Notes: generated by a model not told the origin, from the letters alone. 64,000 bases of DNA from Candidatus Saccharimonadota bacterium (GCA_017962365.1 JAGCVL010000005.1:62001-126000), one strand, 5' to 3'; counted from the first letter of the stretch, positions 8,504 through 17,218 are shown. A program made the numbers and translations.

Positions 8504-10326
8504 CTCTTACTATTCGCCACCGGATTCGTAGTTATTAGCCCTTCTTCAGTCTCGCTTGCAATCACTTGTATATGTACATGGTTTTGCCCCGCAAAGAACA
8601 ACCCCTGCCCCACCGGGAAATTCGCCAAACGTCTTTTCTCTTCCTCAGTCAATTTAAACACGTCAGACAACACATCCACCGCCGACGCCGATTGCTTCAA
8701 AAGTAGCTGCATCGACGAGTTCGCTACAATCGCGCGACCCATCTTGGAACTCATGAAGTCTTCCACGTCTTGCGTAATCGTCGTAAGACCAAGATAGTAT
8801 TTCCTCGCCCGCTTTGCTAGCGAAAATAAGAAGTTCGCCGAATCATCATATTTCATCAACTGCCATGCCTCATCCACAATTAGAAGCCGCTTCTTTTGCT
8901 GCGCCCGCACCACATTCCAAATGTGCGAGAGCACAATATACATCGCCACTGGCCGAAGCTCATCTTCAAGGTCACGTATATTAAACACTACCATCTGGTT
9001 ATTAATATCCACGTTAGACTGCTGCGAGAAAATCCCCGCGAACGTCCCCGTCGTATATTTACGCAAGCGCTGCGCCAGCTGCGGTCCAGTCCCTTCCATG
9101 TGAAGCAACGTATCATACAAATTCATAATTGTCGGCGGCGTCGACTGATGCGTCAAAGGATCAGCTGTGATTCCTGCCCTAGCATACGTATCAATCAAAG
9201 CTTGGTCAAGATCCGCCTCTTCATTCGCCGTCAACACCTGACCGAGCTGTCCACCAGCTCCCACTTGCGTCCCGCCAAGCATCAATCTAAATAACCCATG
9301 CAAAGTCACCAAATTCGCTCTGAGCGCATCATTCGCGTCTTCAGAATCCACCACTTTTGGTAAATCAAACGGATTAATCCTCACGTCAGAATTTAAAGAC
9401 AGCCGAATATACGATCCGCCCACCGCATCACATAATTTCGCATATTCATTCTCTGGGTCGATAATAATTATCTCACTCCCTATCATCATTGACCTAAGCG
9501 CTTCGAGCTTCACTGTAAATGATTTACCAGCACCAGACTTTGCAAATACCACCATGTTCGCATTTTCAAGTGAAAACCTATCAAAAATCACCAACCCATT
9601 GTTGTGCATATTAATGCCATACAAAATCCCTTTATCTTGCGTCAAATCCGCAGAAGTAAACGGGAACGATGTGGATATCGCACCGGTATTCATATTTCGG
9701 CGAATCTGCAATTGATCCGTACACTGTGGTAGCGTAGAGTTGAGCCCCTGCTCTTGCTGCACGCTTGCTACTTTTGAGAAAATCATCTGTTGCCCAAATA
9801 TCGTCTCAATCTTTTGCTGCACAAATTTTAACTCGTCCAAAGAATCTGCCCACAAAGTAATATAAAGCCCAAAACGGAAAAACTTCTCTGCACCAACCTG
9901 CAACTTATCACGCAACTCTTCCGCGTCATTAATCGCCGCCTCAAGTTGCGGATCACGCACTTTACCCTTCTCGGCATTTAAATTCATTGACGCTTCAAGC
10001 TGAGTTACTTTTGTCTTCAAGTTTTTCATCACTACTGCCGACTCTACCGGATAAATATACATTGACACATCAATCACTTCATCCATATTAATAATCGGCG
10101 AAATCCAACCAGTATAAAGCGACCTCGGGTATCCATATACATATAAAGTTCGGCCATACTTCGTCCCAAGCCTAAAATAATCCGAATGAATTTCAATCGC
10201 CGACGGCGAAATTAAATCACGCAAAGTGTTCGTCCCCTGCTCAAACGCTTGCTGGATTTCTGCCATCTCCATCGCTTCAGCTTGCGCCGCAATCTCTGCC
10301 GGTGTCAACTTTTTCTTTTTAGACAT
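8500..10326 (-). CDS. virB4: VirB4-like type IV secretion ATPase
   Basis: 608-residue cytoplasmic ATPase predicted to power assembly or transport by the type IV secretion-like machine at the membrane. Walker A FAKSGAGKSF lies near residues 261-270 and Walker B LLIVDEAWQLM near 478-489. The N-terminal 240 residues match the VirB4/TraC accessory region, and the C-terminal part has the RecA/HerA-like motor (TTITQDVEDFM, LKQSA). It overlaps the upstream Gln-rich gene by 8 bases and the downstream hydrolase by 4, so it sits inside a tightly coupled operon. VirB4 proteins are commonly about 800 residues; part of the usual N-terminal region may be carried by the neighbouring 317-residue protein. Confidence 0.93.
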   Translation of the reverse strand: MSKKKKLTPAEIAAQAEAMEMAEIQQAFEQGTNTLRDLISPSAIEIHSDYFRLGTKYGRTLYVYGYPRSLYTGWISPIINMDEVIDVSMYIYPVESAVVMKNLKTKVTQLEASMNLNAEKGKVRDPQLEAAINDAEELRDKLQVGAEKFFRFGLYITLWADSLDELKFVQQKIETIFGQQMIFSKVASVQQEQGLNSTLPQCTDQLQIRRNMNTGAISTSFPFTSADLTQDKGILYGINMHNNGLVIFDRFSLENANMVVFAKSGAGKSFTVKLEALRSMMIGSEIIIIDPENEYAKLCDAVGGSYIRLSLNSDVRINPFDLPKVVDSEDANDALRANLVTLHGLFRLMLGGTQVGAGGQLGQVLTANEEADLDQALIDTYARAGITADPLTHQSTPPTIMNLYDTLLHMEGTGPQLAQRLRKYTTGTFAGIFSQQSNVDINNQMVVFNIRDLEDELRPVAMYIVLSHIWNVVRAQQKKRLLIVDEAWQLMKYDDSANFLFSLAKRARKYYLGLTTITQDVEDFMSSKMGRAIVANSSMQLLLKQSASAVDVLSDVFKLTEEEKRRLANFPVGQGLFFAGQNHVHIQVIASETEEGLITTNPVANSKR

Positions 10327-11272
10327 CTTCTTCTCCTCCCTTTTTCACATACATCGTTGCCAACTGATTAAAATCTACTAGCGGCTCACGCACCGCAGTA
10401 TCTGGGTTATTAAAGTTGTAGTACAATTCCGCTAGCTCTTTAGTCTTTAGGCGCACCGAATTAATACCAATCTGGAACAAACCACTTATCACTGAGTCCA
10501 CTCGGTTATTAAGCTCTGTAATTGCTTTGTCATAAGTCGCCCGGTCAATCTTCGTCACCTCCGGCGCTTTCGTCGCATTACCAAATGACTTAAAGAAATT
10601 CTTCGTTTGTTGCAGCACTTTCTCCGCATCTGGTGAAGAATAATACGGAATCACAATGAAGAACGATTTATCCATAATGTTCGCTTCTTGCGACAATATA
10701 TCAATAAAGTTAATATAGTCGTCCATCAATACGCCAAGCAACATATTATCATTATTTCGCCGAATCTCTGCCAGTTTTTCAATATAAGGCCCGATATCTA
10801 CCCGCTGCGAGCGAATCAAAATTTGCGTCGTAAACCTAAGCGAATTCAGAAAATTCTGATACGAATATTCCACCGCTTCGCGCTCGACATCGCTCATAAG
10901 GTCAAAGTTAATAGACTTACATGCTACTACAGCCCTAAAAGACCCGTCTTTCATGATTACAACATTATCGCGAAGTTCTGATATGAGAAGCGATGCCTGA
11001 GTAGAAGTTGGCACTTCTTTATTTGGCGATACTGGAGCTGCCGTCTGTGCATTCATTGCCGTCACGCCAAGACTCTGTGTCTGCATTTGTTGCTGCGCCA
11101 TTTGTTGTGGCGTCATCTGCGGCTGTGACATAATCTGCTGTTGTTGTGGCATTATTTGCTGTGGCGACACAAACTGCTGTTGCGAAGAAAACTGCTGCTG
11201 TGGCAACTGTTGTGGCGGTGTCATTTGCGGTTGTTGGTTTGGCAATATTTGTTGTATTTGTTGCGGATTCAT
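10319..11272 (-). CDS. Gln-rich VirB4-associated (TraC-like) protein
   Basis: 317 residues in two parts. Residues 1-75 are a low-complexity tail dominated by Gln with Pro and Met (PQQ and MPQQQQ repeats). Residues 95-300 form a folded region (SFRAVVACKSINFDLMS, ALLI-type strands) that resembles the N-terminal domain of VirB4/TraC proteins but lacks a P-loop. It starts 4 bases after prgI and overlaps virB4 by 8 bases. The likely reading is a separately encoded VirB4 N-terminal or partner subunit, with the flexible tail as a docking arm. The tail is encoded by imperfect CAA/CAG-rich repeats that may vary in length between strains. No signal peptide or membrane helix is seen. Confidence 0.8.
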   Translation of the reverse strand: MNPQQIQQILPNQQPQMTPPQQLPQQQFSSQQQFVSPQQIMPQQQQIMSQPQMTPQQMAQQQMQTQSLGVTAMNAQTAAPVSPNKEVPTSTQASLLISELRDNVVIMKDGSFRAVVACKSINFDLMSDVEREAVEYSYQNFLNSLRFTTQILIRSQRVDIGPYIEKLAEIRRNNDNMLLGVLMDDYINFIDILSQEANIMDKSFFIVIPYYSSPDAEKVLQQTKNFFKSFGNATKAPEVTKIDRATYDKAITELNNRVDSVISGLFQIGINSVRLKTKELAELYYNFNNPDTAVREPLVDFNQLATMYVKKGGEEDV

Positions 11273-11276
11273 AGCT

Positions 11277-11945
11277 TTACCTTATTATACCACCATTTCT
11301 CGGCTGCAGTCTAGCCCCATGACCTTGTACATCCGTCATCCCATCAAACGAATTATCATTCTTTGCTATCGCCTCCCTCATCTCACGCAAAGCCTCCTGA
11401 CGTCTATCAACCTGATTTTGTTCTACCGCTCTCTCAATCGCTCCGGACCGATAATTTTCAAACATATCATTTGTTGCATTCGCCTCAGCCACCAAATCTT
11501 CTCGCATCGAACTATTCGCTGCACCTTTAATCGCATAGCCCTCAGAATCCACAATTTCAGCCAAAAACGAAAGCCGATGCGTCGCTTCCTCGCCGGTAAT
11601 ATCTCGTGTCCTATTATCTTCTTCTATTTTTGGCGCCGTAATCAAAATTGTTGACTCCTTTTGACCAGGCGTCCATATGCGATTGTGTGGTTTTAGATAA
11701 TAAGATATTAGCGCCACAAGATATGTCTCCATCGGCTGATCTTTTTTAAGCGGCAACGCCAATATTATGAAAAACAACGCCGGCAAAATTGGTATTATCA
11801 CAAGTAACGGAAAAACCTGAAATAGCCCCACCGCGAGCGCAATACATCCCGCCGCAATCAAAAGATAAACAAACTGCCGAAAACTAAACGGCCCGATTAA
11901 TTTATCATCCGCCTCAACATCTTGAGGCACCTTATACTGCGCCAT
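11277..11945 (-). CDS. prgI: PrgI family (VirB3-like) membrane protein
   Basis: 222 residues. The N-terminus YKVPQDVEADDKLIGPFSF followed by two adjacent membrane helices (about 25-45 and 48-67) is typical of the PrgI family, the Gram-positive counterpart of VirB3 that sits beside VirB4 in the secretion channel. After LKPHNRIWTPG the C-terminal 120 residues are charged and predicted cytoplasmic, which is longer than most PrgI proteins. It is the first gene of an operon continuing through 5283. The -10 box lies only nine bases before the ATG, so the mRNA is probably leaderless. Confidence 0.9.
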   Translation of the reverse strand: MAQYKVPQDVEADDKLIGPFSFRQFVYLLIAAGCIALAVGLFQVFPLLVIIPILPALFFIILALPLKKDQPMETYLVALISYYLKPHNRIWTPGQKESTILITAPKIEEDNRTRDITGEEATHRLSFLAEIVDSEGYAIKGAANSSMREDLVAEANATNDMFENYRSGAIERAVEQNQVDRRQEALREMREAIAKNDNSFDGMTDVQGHGARLQPRNGGIIR

Positions 11946-11954
11946 ATACTATAT

Positions 11955-11960
11955 ATTATA
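11955..11960 (-). promoter_or_regulatory. Extended -10 promoter of the prgI-virB4 operon
   Basis: Minus strand TGCTATAAT (TATAAT at 11955-11960), nine bases before ATG 11945. The TGn extension compensates for a poor -35. It predicts an mRNA with almost no 5' leader for the whole six-gene operon. Confidence 0.72.
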
Positions 11961-11990
11961 GCATAATTTCGCTTTTAAGCATAAGAAATT

Positions 11991-14900
11991 TTAGCTATCC
12001 GCACCAAAGATTGAGCCCATAATCCGTTGGTGAAGATCATCGATATTGGTTGATTCATTAACACCTAAGCCCAACTGATAAAGCTGGTTTGATACACTAT
12101 CACCGCCCATTCTATTTCTATCGCCGACGATAGCTTGAACCGCACTCCAATACCCCACCGCATCTGGACCCACTCCACCATTCCTATATTGTCTATACAG
12201 TTCTTCTACCTCTCGCCTTGCATCATTATATATGCCACTACCAGGCCTCAAATCAATCCCGTCATCCGAAGTAATCAGCGTGCCATCCTCATCCTCACTA
12301 TTATTACCTTGTCTTTCCCTATTGCTGTTTTGGCCACCCCGCCTAAATTCATCCGGATATTCTTCACGAATCTTATCTGCCGATGGCATATAATCTAGAT
12401 AACCAGCTTTAGCCTCTGGCATGAAGCCTTTATCCAATGCTTTCGCAAATCCAGCAAGCGTCTTTGGCTTATATGCATGTAGAAGTCTGTTCGTAATTGC
12501 ATCCTTATGTCTCTCCGCGAATGTCTTTCTATCTCCAATTCCACCATCACGCTCCAGGGCATTCAACCTACCAAGATCAACTCTTTCCTTTCGTTTACCA
12601 TTCTCATCAACTTCCTCATGCATGACCTCATCAAACAAAGCAAATTGCGACTTAATGCTTTCAAACAAGTCGGACTTTGTCCTCTGGAGATGGGAAGGAG
12701 TCTGCCCGCCAAGGAAAGTCTCCATCATTTCTTTAGAGTGCTCAATATAAGCTTTCTTATCCTCCATGGTTATGTTATCAATATTCTCTTTTCCGAAAAT
12801 GTATTCCCAATCCCAATAGCCATCTTTGCCAATTCCCGTCATATATTTAGAGAAAGCAATTATCTGCTCACTCTGAGACCGATACGAAAGATGGTCGCCG
12901 ATAATGTTTGCCATAGTGGCCATATCTAGATCTTTTTTGTTCTCAAGGAATTTTTTAACACTAAATCCTTCCGGCTGACCGTCCGAATCAATCTCATACG
13001 AAGCTGCTCTGACCCCTTCTAGTTGCTGCTGGAACGCCGTTCTTTCCACACCAGTATACGAAGTACCCTGCATCAATTCACGCATGCCTCTGGTTTTCTT
13101 CTTTACCACATTGCCGTTCTCGTCAATCTTCGGCCGATAAGTTATCGTTCCATCTGCATTTTCCACTTCTTCCTGCTCAACATATTCACTATTGATATAC
13201 TCATACCACGATACATCTTTCCTGACACGGCGCTTACCTATCTCGTTTAGCCCTCTATCATCATACAATGCAGCCGTCTGCATATTGATATATTTACCCC
13301 ATCTACGAAGAAGTGGGTCATTATCTTTCACTTCAAACATAGCAAAGTTTGCAACCGCCTGCGAAGCATAAGTACCCAAAATCAATGACGACTCATCGCA
13401 GAACTTCGGTGACCCATTAACATCCCTAACGACCGAATCGCCCAATTTCATAGTTAGCTCACGTGTCATTCGTCTTGCCATCAAATCCGTGTCGCCCCTC
13501 ATATTCAACACACTAAGTGCACCAAGAATCGCATCGATATTTCTCATCTTATCTGGCCTATTAATAAGATCCTTAAGATGGTCCACAACCGTCTGCGTAG
13601 CAGGAGTCAAAGATGCGCCAATTTGGAACTTGCTGTTCCTAATCTTCGCCTGTGCATTATACGAACTCGCCGCTTCACCAAGCACAGTCAATACACCTTC
13701 CTCGTTGCCCTCCATAATCTCACGCATGCTATTGTATCTGGCCAAATCATTCGCATCTACATATGAAGTACTATCAAATATCTTGGTATGCTTCTGATGT
13801 CCTCTATCTCCAGCCCTCTTATCGTCATCATGTGCATGTTGCGCATTGATAACCCGCTCGTAAAATCCTTGCGTGTTTTGATATTCAATTTCCGCACCAC
13901 GCGCCGCTTCAACCTTCAATGCATCAGACGCCTTGACATTCAACATATCCAGCTCATCCAATTTCGCTTTTTCTGCCGTAGTAGCCTTAGCCTTCACAAC
14001 TTCAAGCTGGCCCAAACCTTTAGACATATTATTTTTATGCCTCATAATAGTCTCATCATAACGCATATTTCTAGCTTGCCTCTCGTATGCGTCTCTGCCC
14101 TCTTTAGTCGGAACACCTCTCTTGTCATAGTTCCTTTTGGCTGCATAAGCCTGGCCTCGCTTCTTGATAGTAGCATTGTACTCTGCAGTCTCCTCATCTC
14201 TCGCAATTTTTCGGTTGCTCATATACTGCCTTAACGCCAAAGATGGAGTATAAACTCGTCCCGAAGCCAAAGCTTTAGCCCTTGCCGCATCTCTTCGCGA
14301 CTCTGCCCAAGCCCGATTCTGCGCAAGCGGCTTCGACGCCAATGCTGTAAGCTTGGAATTGATTGTACCAAGCACCGTACCACTCATCTTCATCAAGCTC
14401 CACGAGAAGAATAGCGGGAAAGTCTGTACCGCCACACCAAGTATCACCATAAAACCATCTTCTTTTGCTGATGCAATAATCGCCCATCCGGCCAGAGCTG
14501 ACGCCCCAAAAAGAAGCGAAAACAGTGGGTAAAACACCAACATTCGCATCAGTAATTCTTTCCACATCTTAAACCATTTTTCAGTATTCGGGAGCATATA
14601 CGCCACCACCGCAAGCGGAGAAATCATGATAAGTAGCATTACTACTGCCTGTCGCATCGCGATGGTTACAAGGCCAATCACTACTGCCACAATTGCCCCC
14701 AGCACCGTAGCAATCAGCATCCAAATCGTACCAGTTCCCCACATTACGGCCACTACGCCAATAGTTAGTAGCGTACCGCCACCGATCGAGGCATAAATTT
14801 CACTTAACCTCACACTCTCAGGCACACCAGACGTACCCACCGTCGCTTCCCCAATCGACGTAAATAGCCCTCTAACCCCACCGCCGATTATATTTGATAC

Positions 14901-15434
14901 ATCTACTGCTAATGAACAAATTATAAACGACAAGTTCACCAGTACCGCCGCCACAATCAACTTCGGCAAAATCTTCTTAATACCATAATTATTAATCCCC
15001 ATCCCAGTGATTTGCGAATATACCACCACGAGCAAGAAACCAATAAACACAATATTCGCCACACCCTTAGCATATTTCCAAATTTCATAAACCGGCTCGC
15101 CATCCTTCATTTCTACCGGATTAATCACCAAAATCGACTCAATTTTCTCATACAAGAAATCAGTCGCCTTTGAAATCGCCCCAGTCCCCGGACAGGCAAG
15201 CCACGCCAAACTACCTAGGGTATCGTCACACGATACGCTCTCTGCTACCTTCTTTGTCGATTCTGCGGAATCATCATTAGTCTCAGTCACATTTTCGTCG
15301 ACAACCTCTTCGGCTGGCACCGCATATACTGGCTCCGCCGGCACCATCATTCCGCCAAAAGCCCCAATTATACCAAAAAGACACCCAAAAACGGCCTTAA
15401 CCAATCTACTTTTTGTGAATCTTTTCGCTATCAT
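11991..15434 (-). CDS. VirB6/TrbL-like polytopic membrane protein, giant
   Basis: Channel-forming inner-membrane component of the type IV secretion-like machine. ATG 15434 is preferred over an upstream TTG at 15482: it has GAGG five bases upstream, and the TTG overlaps the -10 box. About 1,147 residues: signal-like helix (1-37, ends PVYA), a Cys-containing external segment, then at least six membrane helices between about 110 and 360. The core NYGIKKILPKLIV and VNLSFIICSLAVDVSNI is shared with the paralogue at 22405. The C-terminal 750 residues are hydrophilic, Arg/Lys/Glu-rich and probably cytoplasmic. VirB6 proteins are usually 300-400 residues, so this tail is a large extension. It is separately promoted upstream of prgI. 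Confidence 0.88.
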   Translation of the reverse strand: MIAKRFTKSRLVKAVFGCLFGIIGAFGGMMVPAEPVYAVPAEEVVDENVTETNDDSAESTKKVAESVSCDDTLGSLAWLACPGTGAISKATDFLYEKIESILVINPVEMKDGEPVYEIWKYAKGVANIVFIGFLLVVVYSQITGMGINNYGIKKILPKLIVAAVLVNLSFIICSLAVDVSNIIGGGVRGLFTSIGEATVGTSGVPESVRLSEIYASIGGGTLLTIGVVAVMWGTGTIWMLIATVLGAIVAVVIGLVTIAMRQAVVMLLIMISPLAVVAYMLPNTEKWFKMWKELLMRMLVFYPLFSLLFGASALAGWAIIASAKEDGFMVILGVAVQTFPLFFSWSLMKMSGTVLGTINSKLTALASKPLAQNRAWAESRRDAARAKALASGRVYTPSLALRQYMSNRKIARDEETAEYNATIKKRGQAYAAKRNYDKRGVPTKEGRDAYERQARNMRYDETIMRHKNNMSKGLGQLEVVKAKATTAEKAKLDELDMLNVKASDALKVEAARGAEIEYQNTQGFYERVINAQHAHDDDKRAGDRGHQKHTKIFDSTSYVDANDLARYNSMREIMEGNEEGVLTVLGEAASSYNAQAKIRNSKFQIGASLTPATQTVVDHLKDLINRPDKMRNIDAILGALSVLNMRGDTDLMARRMTRELTMKLGDSVVRDVNGSPKFCDESSLILGTYASQAVANFAMFEVKDNDPLLRRWGKYINMQTAALYDDRGLNEIGKRRVRKDVSWYEYINSEYVEQEEVENADGTITYRPKIDENGNVVKKKTRGMRELMQGTSYTGVERTAFQQQLEGVRAASYEIDSDGQPEGFSVKKFLENKKDLDMATMANIIGDHLSYRSQSEQIIAFSKYMTGIGKDGYWDWEYIFGKENIDNITMEDKKAYIEHSKEMMETFLGGQTPSHLQRTKSDLFESIKSQFALFDEVMHEEVDENGKRKERVDLGRLNALERDGGIGDRKTFAERHKDAITNRLLHAYKPKTLAGFAKALDKGFMPEAKAGYLDYMPSADKIREEYPDEFRRGGQNSNRERQGNNSEDEDGTLITSDDGIDLRPGSGIYNDARREVEELYRQYRNGGVGPDAVGYWSAVQAIVGDRNRMGGDSVSNQLYQLGLGVNESTNIDDLHQRIMGSIFGADS

Positions 15435-15455
15435 TGAAACCTCAATAATAAAAAC

Positions 15456-15474
15456 CGCCTCCCTTTTCAAGGCG
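15456..15474 (-). other. 5'-terminal stem-loop in the VirB6-like leader
   Basis: Minus strand CGCCT, 9-base loop, AGGCG, followed by GTTTTT. The stem begins about where transcription should start (near 15475), too close to the start for a normal attenuator. It more likely protects the mRNA 5' end. The short 5-bp stem keeps confidence low. Confidence 0.4.
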
Positions 15475-15481
15475 TAATTCA

Positions 15482-15510
15482 ATTATAGCACACATAAGCG
15501 TTTTTGTCAA
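15482..15510 (-). promoter_or_regulatory. Consensus promoter of the VirB6-like gene
   Basis: Minus strand TTGACA (15505-15510), 17 bases, TATAAT (15482-15487), with a TGC extension before the -10: an exact sigma-70-type consensus. The predicted leader is about 40 bases and contains GAGG before ATG 15434. It overlaps the control region of the divergent pilin operon. Confidence 0.88.
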
Positions 15511-15551
15511 GACCAACCAGACAAAACTCTAGACTTTTTCGCTTTTTATGC

Positions 15552-15557
15552 TACTAT
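15552..15557 (+). promoter_or_regulatory. Extended -10 box of the pilin operon
   Basis: TGCTACTAT on the plus strand with the -10 six bases before ATG 15564. It points to leaderless translation of the first pilin gene, divergent from the VirB6-like gene. Confidence 0.6.
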
Positions 15558-15563
15558 TATTAT

Positions 15564-16331
15564 ATGAAAACATTTCTTAAAAAATCCCTCGTACTACTAG
15601 CTATCATATTCTCCGCCACAATTGTCACTAATTTTTCGACCGCCGCGCCAACTTACGCTCGTGAAATGGGCGACTGCGACACATCATTCTTAGGCCTGTC
15701 CAACTGGGATTGTGGCGTCGATAAAGATAGCTGGCAAGGTAATGACAACCTCACGAAAAACATTTGGCTCATCGCCGCCAATATCTCTGGCGACATTATC
15801 ATTATCGCCGCCTACCTCGTCCTCGGCTACGTTATTTATGGTGGCTACCTATATCTACTCGCAAATGGCGACGCTAGCAAGGTGACTGCCGGTAAAAAGA
15901 CCCTCATCCATGCTTTTACCGGTCTCGCCATAGTTATGTTAGCTAAAATTATAGTTGGCACTATCCATATGGCATTGCTTGATAATGCCGGAGCATTCGG
16001 CGGCGAAGAATGCCTCAGTGCCGGGTCTGGATGTATAGACAGTGCAACCTTAGTCAGTAATCTCATCGGGTGGGTCATCGGCATTTCTGGACTTGTCGCC
16101 GCAGCATTTGTGGTCATCGGCGCCATCGGATATCTGACATCTTCCGGCGACTCCGCTAAGCTCCAAAAAGCCAAAAACACCATCCTCTACGCCCTCATCG
16201 GTCTAGCTATCGTCGGCCTCGCTCAGGTAATCACCGCTGTTGTCACCAATGCCATTAAAGATTCCACCAAAGAAGATACCAGTTACAATAAAACATTAAT
16301 CATAGCAAAGGAGCTAACTCATGAAAAATAA
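15564..16331 (+). CDS. VirB2/TrbC-like membrane protein, long form
   Basis: 255 residues from ATG 15564; a longer frame from 15504 precedes the -10 box and is rejected. Signal peptide 1-32 (ends PTYA), a short Cys-containing external part, then two helix pairs. Each pair resembles the TrbC/VirB2 pilin fold: helix, YGGYLYLLANGDASKVTAGKK turn, helix; then a second copy with YLTSSGDSAKLQKAKNTIL. It therefore looks like a tandem fusion of two pilin-like units. The GD(A/S)xKxxxxKxT turn is repeated in the three other pilin-like genes of the window. Its 3' end overlaps the next gene by 11 bases. It probably forms or caps a pilus or channel of the secretion machine. Confidence 0.82.
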   Translation: MKTFLKKSLVLLAIIFSATIVTNFSTAAPTYAREMGDCDTSFLGLSNWDCGVDKDSWQGNDNLTKNIWLIAANISGDIIIIAAYLVLGYVIYGGYLYLLANGDASKVTAGKKTLIHAFTGLAIVMLAKIIVGTIHMALLDNAGAFGGEECLSAGSGCIDSATLVSNLIGWVIGISGLVAAAFVVIGAIGYLTSSGDSAKLQKAKNTILYALIGLAIVGLAQVITAVVTNAIKDSTKEDTSYNKTLIIAKELTHEK

Positions 16332-16707
16332 AATTATCAACCTTATAGCTACCGCCATCATAGCCATCTCCGGTGCCATTCTCATGACACCTGCTCCGGC
16401 CTATGCCGATATTTGCGACAGTGGCGTAGCAGTAGAAATAAAAGAATCCGCTGGCTGCTTTGATAAAAATACCAAGATCGAATCCGTCGTCGGCAACATC
16501 CTAGAATCCATCATCGGCATCCTCGGCCTCGTAGCTGTCGGCTTTATCATCTACGGTGGCGTTCAATATATGACCTCCTCTGGCGACTCCGCCAAAGCCA
16601 AAAAAGCTCGCGACACCATCCTCTATGCCTGTATTGGCCTAGTCGTAGCAGCCCTCGCCTTCGCCATCACCAACTTTGCCATCAACGCCATCAATTCGGC
16701 CTCATAA
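16321..16707 (+). CDS. VirB2/TrbC-like pilin
   Basis: 128 residues: signal peptide (ends PAYA near residue 29), a short segment with two Cys, then two hydrophobic helices separated by YMTSSGDSAKAKKARDTIL. This is the compact two-helix layout of VirB2/TrbC pilins after signal cleavage. The start overlaps the previous gene by 11 bases, with GGAGC six bases upstream (AAAGGAGCTAACTC before ATG). Predicted to be an inner-membrane pilin subunit extracted into a pilus or channel. Confidence 0.87.
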   Translation: MKNKIINLIATAIIAISGAILMTPAPAYADICDSGVAVEIKESAGCFDKNTKIESVVGNILESIIGILGLVAVGFIIYGGVQYMTSSGDSAKAKKARDTILYACIGLVVAALAFAITNFAINAINSAS

Positions 16708-16712
16708 CCCCC

Positions 16713-16741
16713 TTGCATTTTCCAAATAAAAGTTATAAAAT
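16713..16741 (+). promoter_or_regulatory. Promoter of the third pilin gene
   Basis: TTGCAT (16713-16718), 17 bases, TAAAAT (16736-16741). Transcription would start near 16748 and leave a leader of about 24 bases containing AAAGGAC. With the terminator at 17112 it makes the 108-residue pilin a separate transcription unit. Confidence 0.65.
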
Positions 16742-16771
16742 AAGATTAAGATAAATTAAAAGGACAAGTAA

Positions 16772-17098
16772 ATGAAAAATACTCTATTAACACTAGCAGC
16801 TGGAACCGGAACTACTCAGACTGGACATACAATTAAACCAGTCGGTGATTCAGCAACAGACCAAAACCTCTCCGGTAACATTGTAGATATACTAAACGTC
16901 ATCATTGGTGCCATCGGCATCTTGGCCGTTGGTATAGTTATCCTCGGTGGCGTCCAGTATATGACCTCCTCTGGTGATGCCGGCAAAGTCAAAAAAGCCA
17001 AAGATACCATCCTCTATGGTATTATCGGCCTAATCATCGTGGCTCTTGCTTTCGCCATCGTCAACTTCGTGATTAAGACCGTCCTAGCTCAATCTTAA
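16772..17098 (+). CDS. VirB2/TrbC-like pilin without classical signal peptide
   Basis: 108 residues. The N-terminus (about 1-33) is polar and Thr/Gly-rich rather than a classical signal, then two hydrophobic helices flank YMTSSGDAGKVKKAKDTIL, nearly identical to the turn in the gene just upstream. Own promoter, Shine-Dalgarno (AAAGGAC) and strong terminator suggest it is expressed at a different, possibly higher, level than the two upstream pilins, as expected for a major subunit (inference). Confidence 0.86.
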   Translation: MKNTLLTLAAGTGTTQTGHTIKPVGDSATDQNLSGNIVDILNVIIGAIGILAVGIVILGGVQYMTSSGDAGKVKKAKDTILYGIIGLIIVALAFAIVNFVIKTVLAQS

Positions 17099-17111
17099 AC
17101 TCTCTAAATTT

Positions 17112-17143
17112 AATATCTCCCACCCCGTGGGAGATATTTTTTT
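17112..17143 (+). terminator. Rho-independent terminator of the third pilin gene
   Basis: A 12-bp perfect stem (AATATCTCCCAC with GTGGGAGATATT) around a CCC loop, followed by a T run to 17143; 14 bases after the stop. Confidence 0.92.
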
Positions 17144-17158
17144 ATAACTCCAGACGTC

Positions 17159-17192
17159 AAAAAATATAGCCACCCTATAAAGGATGGCTATA
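17159..17192 (-). terminator. Rho-independent terminator of hsp20
   Basis: Minus strand TATAGCCATCC, 6-base loop, GGGTGGCTATA, then TTTTTT; an 11-bp stem with one G-U pair, 27 bases beyond the hsp20 stop. It lies back to back with the pilin terminator. Confidence 0.9.
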
Positions 17193-17218
17193 CTATATCA
17201 AGCTCGCTATCAGCACTA

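Noticed and set aside
15480-15482. Upstream TTG start for the VirB6-like gene
   Set aside because: The TTG overlaps the last base of the perfect -10 box and would lie before transcription start; ATG 15434 has a good ribosome binding site.
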